A DNA stretch of 32,754 nucleotides, from the NCBI GenBank assembly GCA_017560765.1, contig JAFZEI010000035.1, forward strand, positions 1-32,754, given 5' to 3'. Position 1 is the stretch's first letter. Every line of letters starts with the position of its first letter. The notes under the pieces were generated by a model. The model saw nothing but the letters and a program-made list of their open reading frames with translations, was not told the DNA's origin and did not search any database. Origin of the DNA: Clostridia bacterium (GTDB lineage: Bacteria; Bacillota; Clostridia; UBA1212; UBA1255). Shown piece after piece: positions 1 to 7,763 of the stretch. A program made the position numbers and the translations under genes.

Positions 1-759
1 GATTCTGCTACTTATTGGAATACAGACCGCGTATTTACTGCAGATGATCTCGTAAGAGATGCAATGGGTTTTGTTGCTTATGCTACACCGAGAATTGGTA
101 CACCGATTATTAATGCAAAAATTAAGGATATTACAGTAGAGTTTGACGCTCTTGGAACACAGCTTTACGATGATCTTGCAAGCGATCCTCAGCAAAAGAA
201 TACATTTACTGTTTCCTTGAATGATTGTGAGTATAATGCTAATCTTTATAAACAGTGGTTTGATGAAGGTTTGTATACACAAGAAGAATATGACGCACTT
301 GCTAAGTTTGTTCTTGGTACAGGTAAGAGTAAAACAACAAGAACAGAAATTGATATGGATAAAAATAATTATGAAAAACAAACCGGCTATGGTTATTCAT
401 CTACTGTTGCAAGTGTAAGTATCGGTGCTTCAGAAGAAGTTCTTGCCAAGATTCCTTTGAATGCAAAAATATTTATTGATTTTGATATTAACGAGCAACA
501 ACCTGCTGCAGCATGGGATGATACATATCAGAAGAAAATGATAAACAAAGACACATCTACAAAGAATTCTACTGTTATTTCAGAAAAGGTTGAGATTCTT
601 ACAGATGCTAATAAGCCGAAGAAAAATGATGTTCAAACAAATCAAGGTTCTTCATTCCCTACTTGGGCAATAATTGCTATAGCTGCCGGTGCAGTTGTTA
701 TTGTTGCAGTTGTAGTAGTTGTTATTATTCTTGTTAGTAAGAAGAAAAAAACTAAATAA
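1..759 (+). CDS. C-terminal part of an unrecognised membrane-anchored surface protein (partial)
   Basis: The reading frame is open from the first base, so the gene begins upstream of the window; 252 residues are visible. I do not recognise a family. The visible part is a polar, probably extracellular region with Asn/Asp/Thr/Lys-rich stretches. A Lys/Asn/Gln/Ser-rich linker follows, then one strongly hydrophobic segment (about residues 220-245, Ala/Val/Ile-rich), and the protein ends in a basic KKKKTK tail. This predicts a protein held by a single C-terminal membrane helix with its bulk outside and the Lys tail in the cytoplasm. An internal ATG at 64 has no good ribosome site and is not a likely start. 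The gene ends 41 bases before a clear terminator. Its role is unknown; an adhesin, a stalk protein or part of a secreted polymer-binding protein are all possible. Confidence 0.75.
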   Translation, partial: DSATYWNTDRVFTADDLVRDAMGFVAYATPRIGTPIINAKIKDITVEFDALGTQLYDDLASDPQQKNTFTVSLNDCEYNANLYKQWFDEGLYTQEEYDALAKFVLGTGKSKTTRTEIDMDKNNYEKQTGYGYSSTVASVSIGASEEVLAKIPLNAKIFIDFDINEQQPAAAWDDTYQKKMINKDTSTKNSTVISEKVEILTDANKPKKNDVQTNQGSSFPTWAIIAIAAGAVVIVAVVVVVIILVSKKKKTK

Positions 760-788
760 TTTTACATAGTGCATAGGTACTATTTTAA

Positions 789-817
789 TTGACAAATTAG
801 CCCACATAGTATAAACT
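789..817 (+). promoter_or_regulatory. Candidate promoter for the CNNM/CBS gene, overlapping the upstream terminator
   Basis: TTGACA (789-794) is a perfect -35 box. It is followed by TATAAA at 810 (15-base spacer, short) or TAAACT at 812 (17-base spacer). Transcription would begin near 820-828, leaving a short leader to the ATG at 865. The -10 region lies in the loop and stem of the terminator hairpin. The position is inferred from sequence only. Confidence 0.35.
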
Positions 818-840
818 ATGTGGGTATTTTTATTTATTTT
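801..840 (+). terminator. Rho-independent terminator
   Basis: A perfect 10-bp stem (CCCACATAGT at 801-810, ACTATGTGGG at 815-824) with a 4-base ATAA loop is followed by a T-rich tract (825-840). It ends the transcript of the partial surface-protein gene. No T tract follows on the other strand, so it acts in the + direction only. Confidence 0.9.
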
Positions 841-864
841 ATTGAAAGGATATGATTTATTAAC

Positions 865-2268
865 ATGAGCGATGATGGAAGTATTCCCTTACAGATTCTG
901 TCAGCATCAGGTACAACTTCAGAAAGCAATATTGCTTTACAGATTTTTCTGATTATTTTTCTTATTTTTTTAAATGCTTTTTTTGCATCTTCAGAAATTG
1001 CACTATTATCAGTTAACGATACCAAATTAAAAAAAGAAGCTGAAAACGGAGATAAGAAGTCTGCGTTAATTTTAAAGATTGTTGAAAACCCAAGTAAGTT
1101 TTTATCTACAATTCAAGTCGGTGTTACTTTTTCCGGCTTTTTGAACAGTGCTGTTGCTTCTAGTTCATTTGCGGATATTATTACTGTAAAACTTGCTTCG
1201 ACTTGGACTTTTGCAGCGAATCATATTAATATGATTAATAATATTTGTATTGTTTTAATTACAGTTATTCTCTCATTTATTACATTAGTTTGCGGAGAAC
1301 TTGTTCCTAAAAGATATGCAATGAAGTATTGCGATAAAGTTGCTAAGATGTCAGTAAAACCTCTTAAATTTACAGGTGCTATATTCTCCCCTTTTATAAA
1401 AATTGTTACATTGTCAGTTAATGCAGTCTTAAAACTTATTGGAATTAATCCAAATGAGGATACTGAGGAAGTAACAGAAGAAGAAATTCTTCTTATGGTT
1501 AATGAGGGCCAAGAAAAGGGTGTTATAGGTGATGAAGAGAGCGAGATGATTAATAACATCTTTGAGTTTGATGATAAAACTGCTATGGATGTTATGACTC
1601 ACAGAACGGAGATTGCTGCTGTAAATATTACAGACGATTTTGATAAAGTGTTGAATTTAGCTGTTGAGGAGCGTTATTCCCGCTTTCCTGTATATGAAAA
1701 CAGTATTGATAATATTATTGGTATAATTCACATTAAAGACCTTTTAAAAGTTAATAAAGAGACTTTTGATTTAAATAATATTATGAGAATGCCCTCTTAT
1801 GTTCCTGAATCACAAAAAATTGATGATGTATTTGATGTATTAAAAGACACTAATACTCATATGGTTGTGGTTGTTGATGAATATGGTGGTACAGCAGGCA
1901 TTGTTACAATGGAAGATATTCTCGAGGAACTTGTTGGTAATATTCGTGATGAGTATGACGAAGAAGAAGTTATAGAAAATACTGTGGAAAAAATTGCAGA
2001 CGATACATATATCGTGGCAGGTTTAATGGAGATAGATGATATTAATGACCAATTGGAAATTGAAATCCCAAATGATGAATTTGAAACAATTAGCGGTCTT
2101 GTCATTGCTTTGTTAGGAGAAATTCCCGAGGAAGATGAATATCCGGAGATTGACTATAACAGATTTACATTTACAGTATTGAAGAGCAATGAAAAAATTA
2201 TCGAGCTTGTCAAAATCAAAATTAACCCGATTGAAAATTTTGATGAATCTGATGATGAAATTCAATAA
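865..2268 (+). CDS. CNNM/DUF21 - CBS - CorC_HlyC membrane protein (hemolysin C/CorC family)
   Basis: 467 residues, a normal length for the family. An N-terminal CNNM (DUF21) transmembrane domain has hydrophobic segments near residues 24-46, 82-103, 120-142 and 160-185. It contains the family-typical FFASSEIAL stretch (39-47) and GELVPKRYA near the end of the third segment. Two CBS domains follow (about 225-275 and 297-350; the second has HMVVVVDEYGG and ends in MEDILEELVG), then a CorC_HlyC domain (about 370-455) containing the ISGLVIALLGEIP stretch. The tail is very acidic. Relatives are linked to magnesium or cobalt transport and export; the old name hemolysin is misleading. CBS domains usually bind adenine nucleotides. 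A GAAAGGA ribosome site lies 14 bases before this ATG, rather far, but the only nearer ATG is closed at once by a stop. The gene converges with the next one, leaving only 3 bases between stop codons. Confidence 0.93.
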   Translation: MSDDGSIPLQILSASGTTSESNIALQIFLIIFLIFLNAFFASSEIALLSVNDTKLKKEAENGDKKSALILKIVENPSKFLSTIQVGVTFSGFLNSAVASSSFADIITVKLASTWTFAANHINMINNICIVLITVILSFITLVCGELVPKRYAMKYCDKVAKMSVKPLKFTGAIFSPFIKIVTLSVNAVLKLIGINPNEDTEEVTEEEILLMVNEGQEKGVIGDEESEMINNIFEFDDKTAMDVMTHRTEIAAVNITDDFDKVLNLAVEERYSRFPVYENSIDNIIGIIHIKDLLKVNKETFDLNNIMRMPSYVPESQKIDDVFDVLKDTNTHMVVVVDEYGGTAGIVTMEDILEELVGNIRDEYDEEEVIENTVEKIADDTYIVAGLMEIDDINDQLEIEIPNDEFETISGLVIALLGEIPEEDEYPEIDYNRFTFTVLKSNEKIIELVKIKINPIENFDESDDEIQ

Positions 2269-2271
2269 TTC

Positions 2272-2994
2272 TTAAATTACCTTAATAGATACAATTATTG
2301 CTAACAAAACTAAATAATAAGAATAGCTTAATAATTTACACGACGGACCTTTTGTTCCGTCGTATTTTTTTATAAAAAATAATGACGGAATACAACCAAT
2401 CATTGCAATATTTCTGTATAGCTCACTTTTTATTGATAAATCAGCATTTGAAAATAACATAAACAGGCTAACGATAGTTATTACAATACTGTAACTTGAA
2501 ATATAATAAGCTAATTCTATGAATTTTTTATCTCTGCAAAAATGAATAATATACATAATGATTAAAGCATGAGGAGCAAGTTCCATTCCTAAAACAAAAG
2601 AAATGACTACTGTAAAAACCACACAAAAAATCTTTGCATATTTATACTTAATCTTGTCATATACAATAATACTAAGCAAACAAAAAAGACCGGTAAGTGC
2701 ACTGCTAAAAAAGAGTCTTGGGTCCCAAGCACTTGCTGCAGATATACAAACATAACGGTGCGGAAGCGCCGAAAGAATAGCAATCAATAGAATACGAAGT
2801 AAGTATTTATTAATATTTCTTGTGTTCCTGTAGCCTTCAGAAATTATATACGCAAATAATGGCATGCACATATAACCTATAGCCATAAAAATAAAATTTA
2901 ATTTATTATTTGATATTAATCCTGAGATTGATAACGTAAAAAGCGTAAGTGAAAAAAAAGCAATTAATTTTAAATGTAATAATTTTAGTTTCAT
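2272..2994 (-). CDS. TraX-family integral membrane protein (putative acetyltransferase)
   Basis: 240 residues with about seven hydrophobic segments through the whole length. The stretch containing MPLFAYIISEGY and then RNTRN-KYLLRILLIAILS matches the N-terminal signature of the TraX family (F-pilin acetylation protein and its many chromosomal relatives in Firmicutes). Near the C terminus, KKYDGTKGP followed by a YSYYLVLL helix is the second family signature. Chromosomal members are presumed acyltransferases acting on surface polymers, but their substrates are not known. The gene is the last of the galE group, 31 bases after the HdeD-like gene, with a GAGAGGA ribosome site. Its 3' end contains a strong terminator hairpin that works for the opposite strand (2340-2371); that hairpin is formed by the codons of the DGTKGPS stretch. 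Confidence 0.85.
   Translation of the reverse strand: MKLKLLHLKLIAFFSLTLFTLSISGLISNNKLNFIFMAIGYMCMPLFAYIISEGYRNTRNINKYLLRILLIAILSALPHRYVCISAASAWDPRLFFSSALTGLFCLLSIIVYDKIKYKYAKIFCVVFTVVISFVLGMELAPHALIIMYIIHFCRDKKFIELAYYISSYSIVITIVSLFMLFSNADLSIKSELYRNIAMIGCIPSLFFIKKYDGTKGPSCKLLSYSYYLVLLAIIVSIKVI
2340..2371 (+). terminator. Rho-independent terminator for the CNNM/CBS gene, inside the TraX coding sequence
   Basis: A perfect 8-bp stem (ACGACGGA at 2340-2347, TCCGTCGT at 2356-2363) with an 8-base loop is followed by A and seven T. It lies 71 bases after the stop of the + strand gene and is the only terminator-like structure in reach. On the minus strand no T tract follows, so it should not stop the galE-group transcript. 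Confidence 0.8.
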
Positions 2995-3025
2995 TATGTT
3001 ATCGTCCTCTCTACTAATTAAAAAT

Positions 3026-3565
3026 TCAATTTAAGGTAGTGTTATAGTTGAACAACTCTGAAAAACATATAACACTTGAAATAATCAAATATGCGCCAAA
3101 TGAGATGTACAATGTTATAAAGTCAGATAAAGGATCAATTATGAAGTATACAAAACATAATATATTTACAATACCGCAAATTAATATTCTCCACCATTTT
3201 GTATATTCTAATGAACGAATCTGAACAGAAGCCGCTATCTGCGCTGTAGCGCAAGATAATGCCCACATGGCAAAGAAAAAATTCATAGAATCAGAAAGTT
3301 CGTTATCGTATGAGAACAAACACAAAACACCGATAATAATCATATAAAACCCTTGCTGAAGTGTCCATCCCGGTCTGAATTGAAGTTTTTTGTTAGCAAC
3401 AAAGGTCATTATATAGAAAAAACCAATAACAATAAAGCCAAGACTCATTACATGAATATTTGCTGAGTATTTTTCTGCCGGAAAAACAACAAGAAATAAA
3501 CCTAAAACCATTGTTAAAAGTCCGGCAATAAATATAAAAAGTCCGGATGCTTTATGTTTGTTCAC
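3026..3565 (-). CDS. HdeD-like (DUF308) small membrane protein
   Basis: 179 residues with six evenly spaced hydrophobic segments. Family-typical features include an early F-x-A-G-x-L-x-x-V-L-G helix (about 10-28) and the late W-W-R-I-L-x-G-x-x-N segment, as in HdeD/DUF308 proteins. HdeD of E. coli is linked to acid resistance, but most members have no known function. The start is GTG at 3565, chosen because an AAGGAG ribosome site sits 8 bases upstream; that site lies within the last codons and stop of galE, which ends only 6 bases before the GTG. This points to translational coupling with galE. A role in envelope stress or surface polymer handling would fit the neighbours but is inference. 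Confidence 0.75.
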   Translation of the reverse strand: MNKHKASGLFIFIAGLLTMVLGLFLVVFPAEKYSANIHVMSLGFIVIGFFYIMTFVANKKLQFRPGWTLQQGFYMIIIGVLCLFSYDNELSDSMNFFFAMWALSCATAQIAASVQIRSLEYTKWWRILICGIVNILCFVYFIIDPLSDFITLYISFGAYLIISSVICFSELFNYNTTLN

Positions 3566-3571
3566 AAATAA

Positions 3572-4582
3572 TCACTCCTTAATTTCTCTTGCCTTTTTTG
3601 AAGCAGAATACGCATCCAAACACATATCTTCAAGATTTAAAGAAGCACTCCAACCAAGTAATTCTTTAGCCTTTGACGGATCAGCATAGCATGCATCAAT
3701 ATCGCCCGGACGTCTCGGACAAATTTCATAAGGAACTTCTATTGAATTAACTCTTTCTAAAGTATGAATAAGATCAAATACAGAGTAACCTATGCCTGTT
3801 CCAAGATTAATTGCTTCTACACATTTATTGTTCATAGCATATTCTACAGCTTTAACATGTCCGTATGCGAGGTCAACCACATGAATGTAATCACGAACAC
3901 CCGTACCGTCTTTAGTATTGTAATCATCGCCAAATACAGTAATATGAGGTGTCTTGCCGAAAGCAACATCAAGTAATCGCGGCATAAGGTTATTTGGTAT
4001 ACCCTTAGGATCTTCACATAAAACTCCGCTTTTGTGAGCACCTACGGGATTAAAATAACGAAGTAAAATAATGGACCAATCGGGGTCTGATTTCCAAAGG
4101 TCTCTTAAAATTTCTTCAATCATTAATTTAGTCCTGCCGTATGGATTTGTTGCACTCAACGGAAAATCCTCCTTTATAGGCAAAGATGCAGGATTACCAT
4201 AGACTGTAGCAGAGGAACTGAATATAATTTTCTTTACGTTGTGTGATTTCATTACATTTAAGAGGCAAAGTGTACCATAAATATTGTTATGATAGTATGA
4301 TAAAGGAATTTGTACAGACTCCCCTACTGCTTTATATCCTGCAAAATGTATAACGCAATCAATTTGATTTTCTGAAAAAATCTTCTCCATGTCATCTTGA
4401 TTTGTCATGTCAGCATTATAAAAAACAAAATCTCTTCCCGAAAGCTCTTTTATATGTTCGATAACATTTTCTTTAGAATTAAAAAAATTATCAAAAGCAA
4501 TAACATTATGTCCTTCTTCCAATAAAGAAACACATGTATGACTGCCAATAAAACCTGTTGCACCAGAAACTAAAATATTCAT
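3572..4582 (-). CDS. galE: UDP-glucose 4-epimerase
   Basis: 336 residues, the normal GalE length. It interconverts UDP-glucose and UDP-galactose in the cytoplasm, supplying galactose units for surface polysaccharides and allowing galactose use. It is an extended short-chain dehydrogenase. The NAD-binding GATGFIG glycine motif is at residues 7-13, the HFAGYKAVGES stretch at about 79-89, and the catalytic Ser124 / Tyr148 / Lys152 set is intact (SSSATVYG and YGRTK). The late RPGDIDACYAD stretch is also GalE-typical and contacts the nucleotide sugar. The start has a strong GGAGG 8 bases upstream, and a promoter lies just before it, overlapping the end of the flavoprotein gene. The two downstream membrane-protein genes are co-transcribed by spacing, which suggests a surface-polymer role rather than a Leloir galactose operon, since galK and galT are absent here. 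Confidence 0.97.
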   Translation of the reverse strand: MNILVSGATGFIGSHTCVSLLEEGHNVIAFDNFFNSKENVIEHIKELSGRDFVFYNADMTNQDDMEKIFSENQIDCVIHFAGYKAVGESVQIPLSYYHNNIYGTLCLLNVMKSHNVKKIIFSSSATVYGNPASLPIKEDFPLSATNPYGRTKLMIEEILRDLWKSDPDWSIILLRYFNPVGAHKSGVLCEDPKGIPNNLMPRLLDVAFGKTPHITVFGDDYNTKDGTGVRDYIHVVDLAYGHVKAVEYAMNNKCVEAINLGTGIGYSVFDLIHTLERVNSIEVPYEICPRRPGDIDACYADPSKAKELLGWSASLNLEDMCLDAYSASKKAREIKE

Positions 4583-4614
4583 GTAAAAACCTCCGATATA
4601 AATATTTCTTATCT

Positions 4615-4657
4615 ATTATATTACAAAATTATACAAAAGTCATTTGTTTTTAATCAA
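4615..4657 (-). promoter_or_regulatory. galE: Promoter(s) of the galE group
   Basis: Two overlapping options are visible on the minus strand. One is TTGATT (4652-4657), an 18-base spacer, then a perfect TATAAT (4628-4633). The other is ATGACT (4638-4643), a 17-base spacer, then a perfect TATAAT (4615-4620). The first -35 box overlaps the stop codon of the flavoprotein gene. Both would leave a short leader before the galE ATG. Confidence 0.5.
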
Positions 4658-5904
4658 ATACTGTTGCCGGCTGTATAACCGGTAGAAAATGCAATTGTAA
4701 GATTAAAACCACCGGTGTATCCGTCAGCGTCAATCACTTCGCCTGCAAAAAATAATCCTTTACACAATTTTGATTCCATTGTTTTTGGATTAATTTCTTT
4801 TACATTAACACCGCCGGCAGTAACAATGGCGTTATTTACACAGTCGATATCAGAAATATTGACCGTAAAATTCTTAAGCAATGAAACAATTTTCATCCGT
4901 TCTTCCCTGCTTAACTGATTTACTTGCTTGTTCGACGGAATCCCGGAACGCTTTACAAACACAGGAATGAGCTTTTTAGGCAATAGTTTATCAAGCGAAT
5001 TGGAATACATTTTTCTGTCAAAATCGTCAAAATCGCGCTGTAAACGCTGATAAAGCTTGTCTGCATCAAGTGCGGGCTTTAAATCAATAGAAATGTAAGC
5101 TTTGCAACCTGATTTATAAAATGCAGATGCGCTTAAAATAACAGGTCCGGATACTCCGTTTGCGGTGAATAACATCTCACCGAAGTCTTCATATACAGGT
5201 TTATCATTAATAAAAAGTTTAATGGAAATATTACGCAAAGAAAGCCCTTGAAGTTCTTTAACATATAAATCCTTTGAAAGTAAAGCCGCCAATGAAGCCC
5301 TTGGAGTAATAATTGAATGTCCTGCTGCTTTTGCAAAAATATATCCGTCTCCCGTACTTCCTGTAAGCGGGTAAGAAAGACCGCCGGTTGCACATATTAT
5401 TTTCGTAGAAAAAAGTCTAAATTCATTACCGTCTGTGTCAACAGCAACAATACCTTGAACGGAATTCTGTTGCTGCTCATTTGTGTCAAACAGTAACTTT
5501 TCTACGCGAGATCCCATATATAATGTTATATTATTGTTTTTTTTAACAGCACTGACAAGACTACCTGCAACATCTCCTGCTTTCTGAGATTTTGGAAAAA
5601 CTCTACCTCCGCGCTCCACTACAGTTTCAAGCCCAATACTATTAAAAAAATCAATAATATCAATATTAGAAAAATTTCTTAAAGAAGAAAAAAGAAACTT
5701 AGGATTTCCGGGAATATTAGAAATTAAAGTATCAAAGTCGCAGTTGTTTGTTATGTTACAGCGGCCTTTTCCGGTTATTCTAAGCTTTTTACCAAGTATG
5801 TTGTTACGTTCAACGACGGCGACCTTGAAGCCTTTTTCAGCAGCCCTAAGGCCGGCAAAAAGACCGGCAGGACCGCCGCCGATAATTATACAGTCATATG
5901 TCAT
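4654..5904 (-). CDS. HI0933/BaiN-family FAD-dependent oxidoreductase
   Basis: 416 residues, near the usual 400-420. The N-terminal dinucleotide-binding motif GGGPAGL follows the first strand (residues about 9-15). The signature G-K-K-L-R-I-TGKGRCNITN (about 38-53) is diagnostic of the HI0933-like flavoprotein family, and the C-terminal GGVNVKEI...GLFFAGEVIDADGYTGGFNL stretch completes the FAD site. The insert domain in the middle is intact. One member, BaiN, has been linked to bile-acid dehydroxylation, but most members, including the widespread YhiN/YtfP types, have no settled substrate, so BaiN should not be used as a name here. It is the last gene of the carboxyltransferase group, 11 bases after the OadA-like gene. 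No ribosome site is visible before its ATG, so its translation may depend on coupling. Confidence 0.85.
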   Translation of the reverse strand: MTYDCIIIGGGPAGLFAGLRAAEKGFKVAVVERNNILGKKLRITGKGRCNITNNCDFDTLISNIPGNPKFLFSSLRNFSNIDIIDFFNSIGLETVVERGGRVFPKSQKAGDVAGSLVSAVKKNNNITLYMGSRVEKLLFDTNEQQQNSVQGIVAVDTDGNEFRLFSTKIICATGGLSYPLTGSTGDGYIFAKAAGHSIITPRASLAALLSKDLYVKELQGLSLRNISIKLFINDKPVYEDFGEMLFTANGVSGPVILSASAFYKSGCKAYISIDLKPALDADKLYQRLQRDFDDFDRKMYSNSLDKLLPKKLIPVFVKRSGIPSNKQVNQLSREERMKIVSLLKNFTVNISDIDCVNNAIVTAGGVNVKEINPKTMESKLCKGLFFAGEVIDADGYTGGFNLTIAFSTGYTAGNSI

Positions 5905-5915
5905 AATGAATTATT

Positions 5916-7307
5916 TTAAACGGGATGAATATTGTTATCAAAGTCCGCAAGAGATGAATCGAGCCTATACTTTGATGCTTGACGTTTCTTAAAGAAGTCA
6001 ATAGCTTGCTGTGGGAAAAGTGCATATGATAAAACATCCTCATCCTTTTCTACATATTCAGCTATTGCGCTGCGAAGTTTATCAAGCTCAGGCTCAATAA
6101 GGTCTGCGGGACGACACGTAATAGGCTCGTCATTACCTAATATTTTCTGCTTGATTTCGTCTGTAATCGGAGCAGGAGTTGTGCCGTATTCGCCTTTTAC
6201 TATTCCTTTTGTTTCCTTTGTTACCATTTTATATCTTTCGCCTGAAAGGACGTTTAAAACAGCTTGTGAGCCAACTATTTGGCTGGAAGGAGTAACGAGC
6301 GGAGGATAACCCATATCAGCACGTACTCTCGGTACTTCTTTAAGCACTTCTTCGTATTTATCCATAGCATTAGCTTGTTTAAGTTGAGAAACAAGGTTTG
6401 AAAGCATACCGCCCGGTACTTGATAAATAAGTGCATTAATATCAACACCAAGCATTTTGGGATCTAACTTACCTTCTTTAAGGTATTCTTCACGAAGAGG
6501 TCTGAAATAGTCTGCTATTTCACTTAAAAGTTTAAGGTCAAGACCTGTATCGTATTCTGTTCCTTGAAGTGTTGCAACAATAGGCTCTGTAGCAGGTTGT
6601 GAAGTACCTAAAGCTAAAGGAGAAATAGCACAGTCGATTATATCCACACCGGCTTCAATTGCCTTCAGATATGTCATAGAGCCGCAACCGCTTGTATAGT
6701 GAGTATGAAGTTCTATCGGAACAGAAACACTTTCTTTAAGTGCTTTTACAAGGTTATAAGCCTCGTAAGGAATTAAAAGTCCGGCCATATCCTTTATACA
6801 AATTGAGTTTGCACCCATCTCTTCAAGTCTTTTTGCATCACGAACAAAGATTTCTAAACTATGATAAGGGCTTGTTGTGTAACAAATACAGCCTTGAGCG
6901 TGACCGCCTTCTTTTAAACAAGCTTTCATTGCTCTTTCGATATTTCTCGGGTCATTAAGAGCATCGAAAATTCTAATAATATCCATACCGTTTGCAATAG
7001 CTTTTTGGATAAAATAATCAACCACATCATCAGCATAATGCTTGTAGCCCAAAATGTTCTGTCCTCTTAATAGCATTTGCAAAGGTGTTTTTTTTGCTTT
7101 GTCTTTAATTTTTCTGAGACGCTCCCAAGGATCTTCGTTAAGAAAACGCAGTGATGCATCAAAAGTTGCACCACCCCATGCCTCAAGAGCATTGTATCCT
7201 ACATTATCTAACTTTTCTACAATAGGAAGCATTTGCTCTGTTGTCATTCTTGTTGCAATAAGTGACTGATGAGCATCTCTTAAAATGGTTTCTGTGATTT
7301 TTACCAT
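5916..7307 (-). CDS. OadA/PycB-type biotin-dependent carboxyltransferase (oxaloacetate/pyruvate side)
   Basis: 463 residues. A DRE-TIM metallolyase fold moves CO2 between carboxybiotin and pyruvate/oxaloacetate. Visible catalytic and metal features are ETILRDAHQSL (residues 6-16, with Asp11 as metal ligand and Gln14), the carbamylated-lysine motif IKDMAG (Lys172) and metal ligands ELHTHYTSG (His201, His203). The conserved post-TIM domain follows (about 310-460). There is no fused biotinyl domain; the carrier is the separate gene just upstream (18 bases away). Relatives are OadA of oxaloacetate decarboxylase, PycB of two-subunit pyruvate carboxylase, and the 5S subunit of methylmalonyl-CoA:pyruvate transcarboxylase. 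No OadB/OadG membrane subunit or biotin carboxylase gene is adjacent, so context favours a transcarboxylase-like or orphan role. The reaction is inferred from family and neighbours. Confidence 0.92.
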   Translation of the reverse strand: MVKITETILRDAHQSLIATRMTTEQMLPIVEKLDNVGYNALEAWGGATFDASLRFLNEDPWERLRKIKDKAKKTPLQMLLRGQNILGYKHYADDVVDYFIQKAIANGMDIIRIFDALNDPRNIERAMKACLKEGGHAQGCICYTTSPYHSLEIFVRDAKRLEEMGANSICIKDMAGLLIPYEAYNLVKALKESVSVPIELHTHYTSGCGSMTYLKAIEAGVDIIDCAISPLALGTSQPATEPIVATLQGTEYDTGLDLKLLSEIADYFRPLREEYLKEGKLDPKMLGVDINALIYQVPGGMLSNLVSQLKQANAMDKYEEVLKEVPRVRADMGYPPLVTPSSQIVGSQAVLNVLSGERYKMVTKETKGIVKGEYGTTPAPITDEIKQKILGNDEPITCRPADLIEPELDKLRSAIAEYVEKDEDVLSYALFPQQAIDFFKKRQASKYRLDSSLADFDNNIHPV

Positions 7308-7324
7308 CTAATTCAAATCCTTTC

Positions 7325-7741
7325 TCAGTTATATGTTACAAGAATATCGCCTGTAGAAACTGACGCTCCTTGATTTACATTTACAGAAGCAATTGTACAG
7401 TCCTCAGGTGCGGTAATATCGTTCTCCATCTTCATGGCTTCCAATACAAGGAATACATCGCCTTTCTTTACGGAATCTCCGGGCTTAACATTTACTTTTA
7501 CTATTGTTCCGGGCATTGGAGATGTAACAGAATTTGTACCTGTCGATGATGCTGTAGGAGCAGCAGCCGGTGCGGATTCGGTAACTTTTTTTACCGGAGC
7601 AGGAGCAGCAGGTGCAGAAACAACAGCCTGCGGAGCTGCTTGAGGAGCAAACTGAACAGGTGCAGAAGAAACAGCACCACCCATTTCTTCTACTTCAACT
7701 TCATATGAAACACCGTTAACTTTTATATTATATTTTTTCAT
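7325..7741 (-). CDS. Biotin carboxyl carrier protein (biotin/lipoyl-attachment domain)
   Basis: 138 residues from the ATG at 7741, chosen because AAAGGAA lies about 7 bases upstream; an upstream start at 7786 would add 15 unlike residues and overlap the previous gene. The N-terminal [10 protein letters not shown] strand motif is typical of OadC/MmdC/1.3S-type carriers. A flexible Ala/Pro-rich linker spans about residues 23-70. The biotinyl domain at the C terminus has [10 protein letters not shown] and the biotinylation motif EAMKMEND with the acceptor Lys104. It would shuttle carboxyl groups between the two carboxyltransferases encoded on either side. The Ala/Pro linker resembles those of sodium-pump decarboxylases and transcarboxylase, where it allows the carrier to swing between active sites. 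Confidence 0.95.
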   Translation of the reverse strand: MKKYNIKVNGVSYEVEVEEMGGAVSSAPVQFAPQAAPQAVVSAPAAPAPVKKVTESAPAAAPTASSTGTNSVTSPMPGTIVKVNVKPGDSVKKGDVFLVLEAMKMENDITAPEDCTIASVNVNQGASVSTGDILVTYN

Positions 7742-7763
7742 GGTATATTTCCTTTCTGATATA

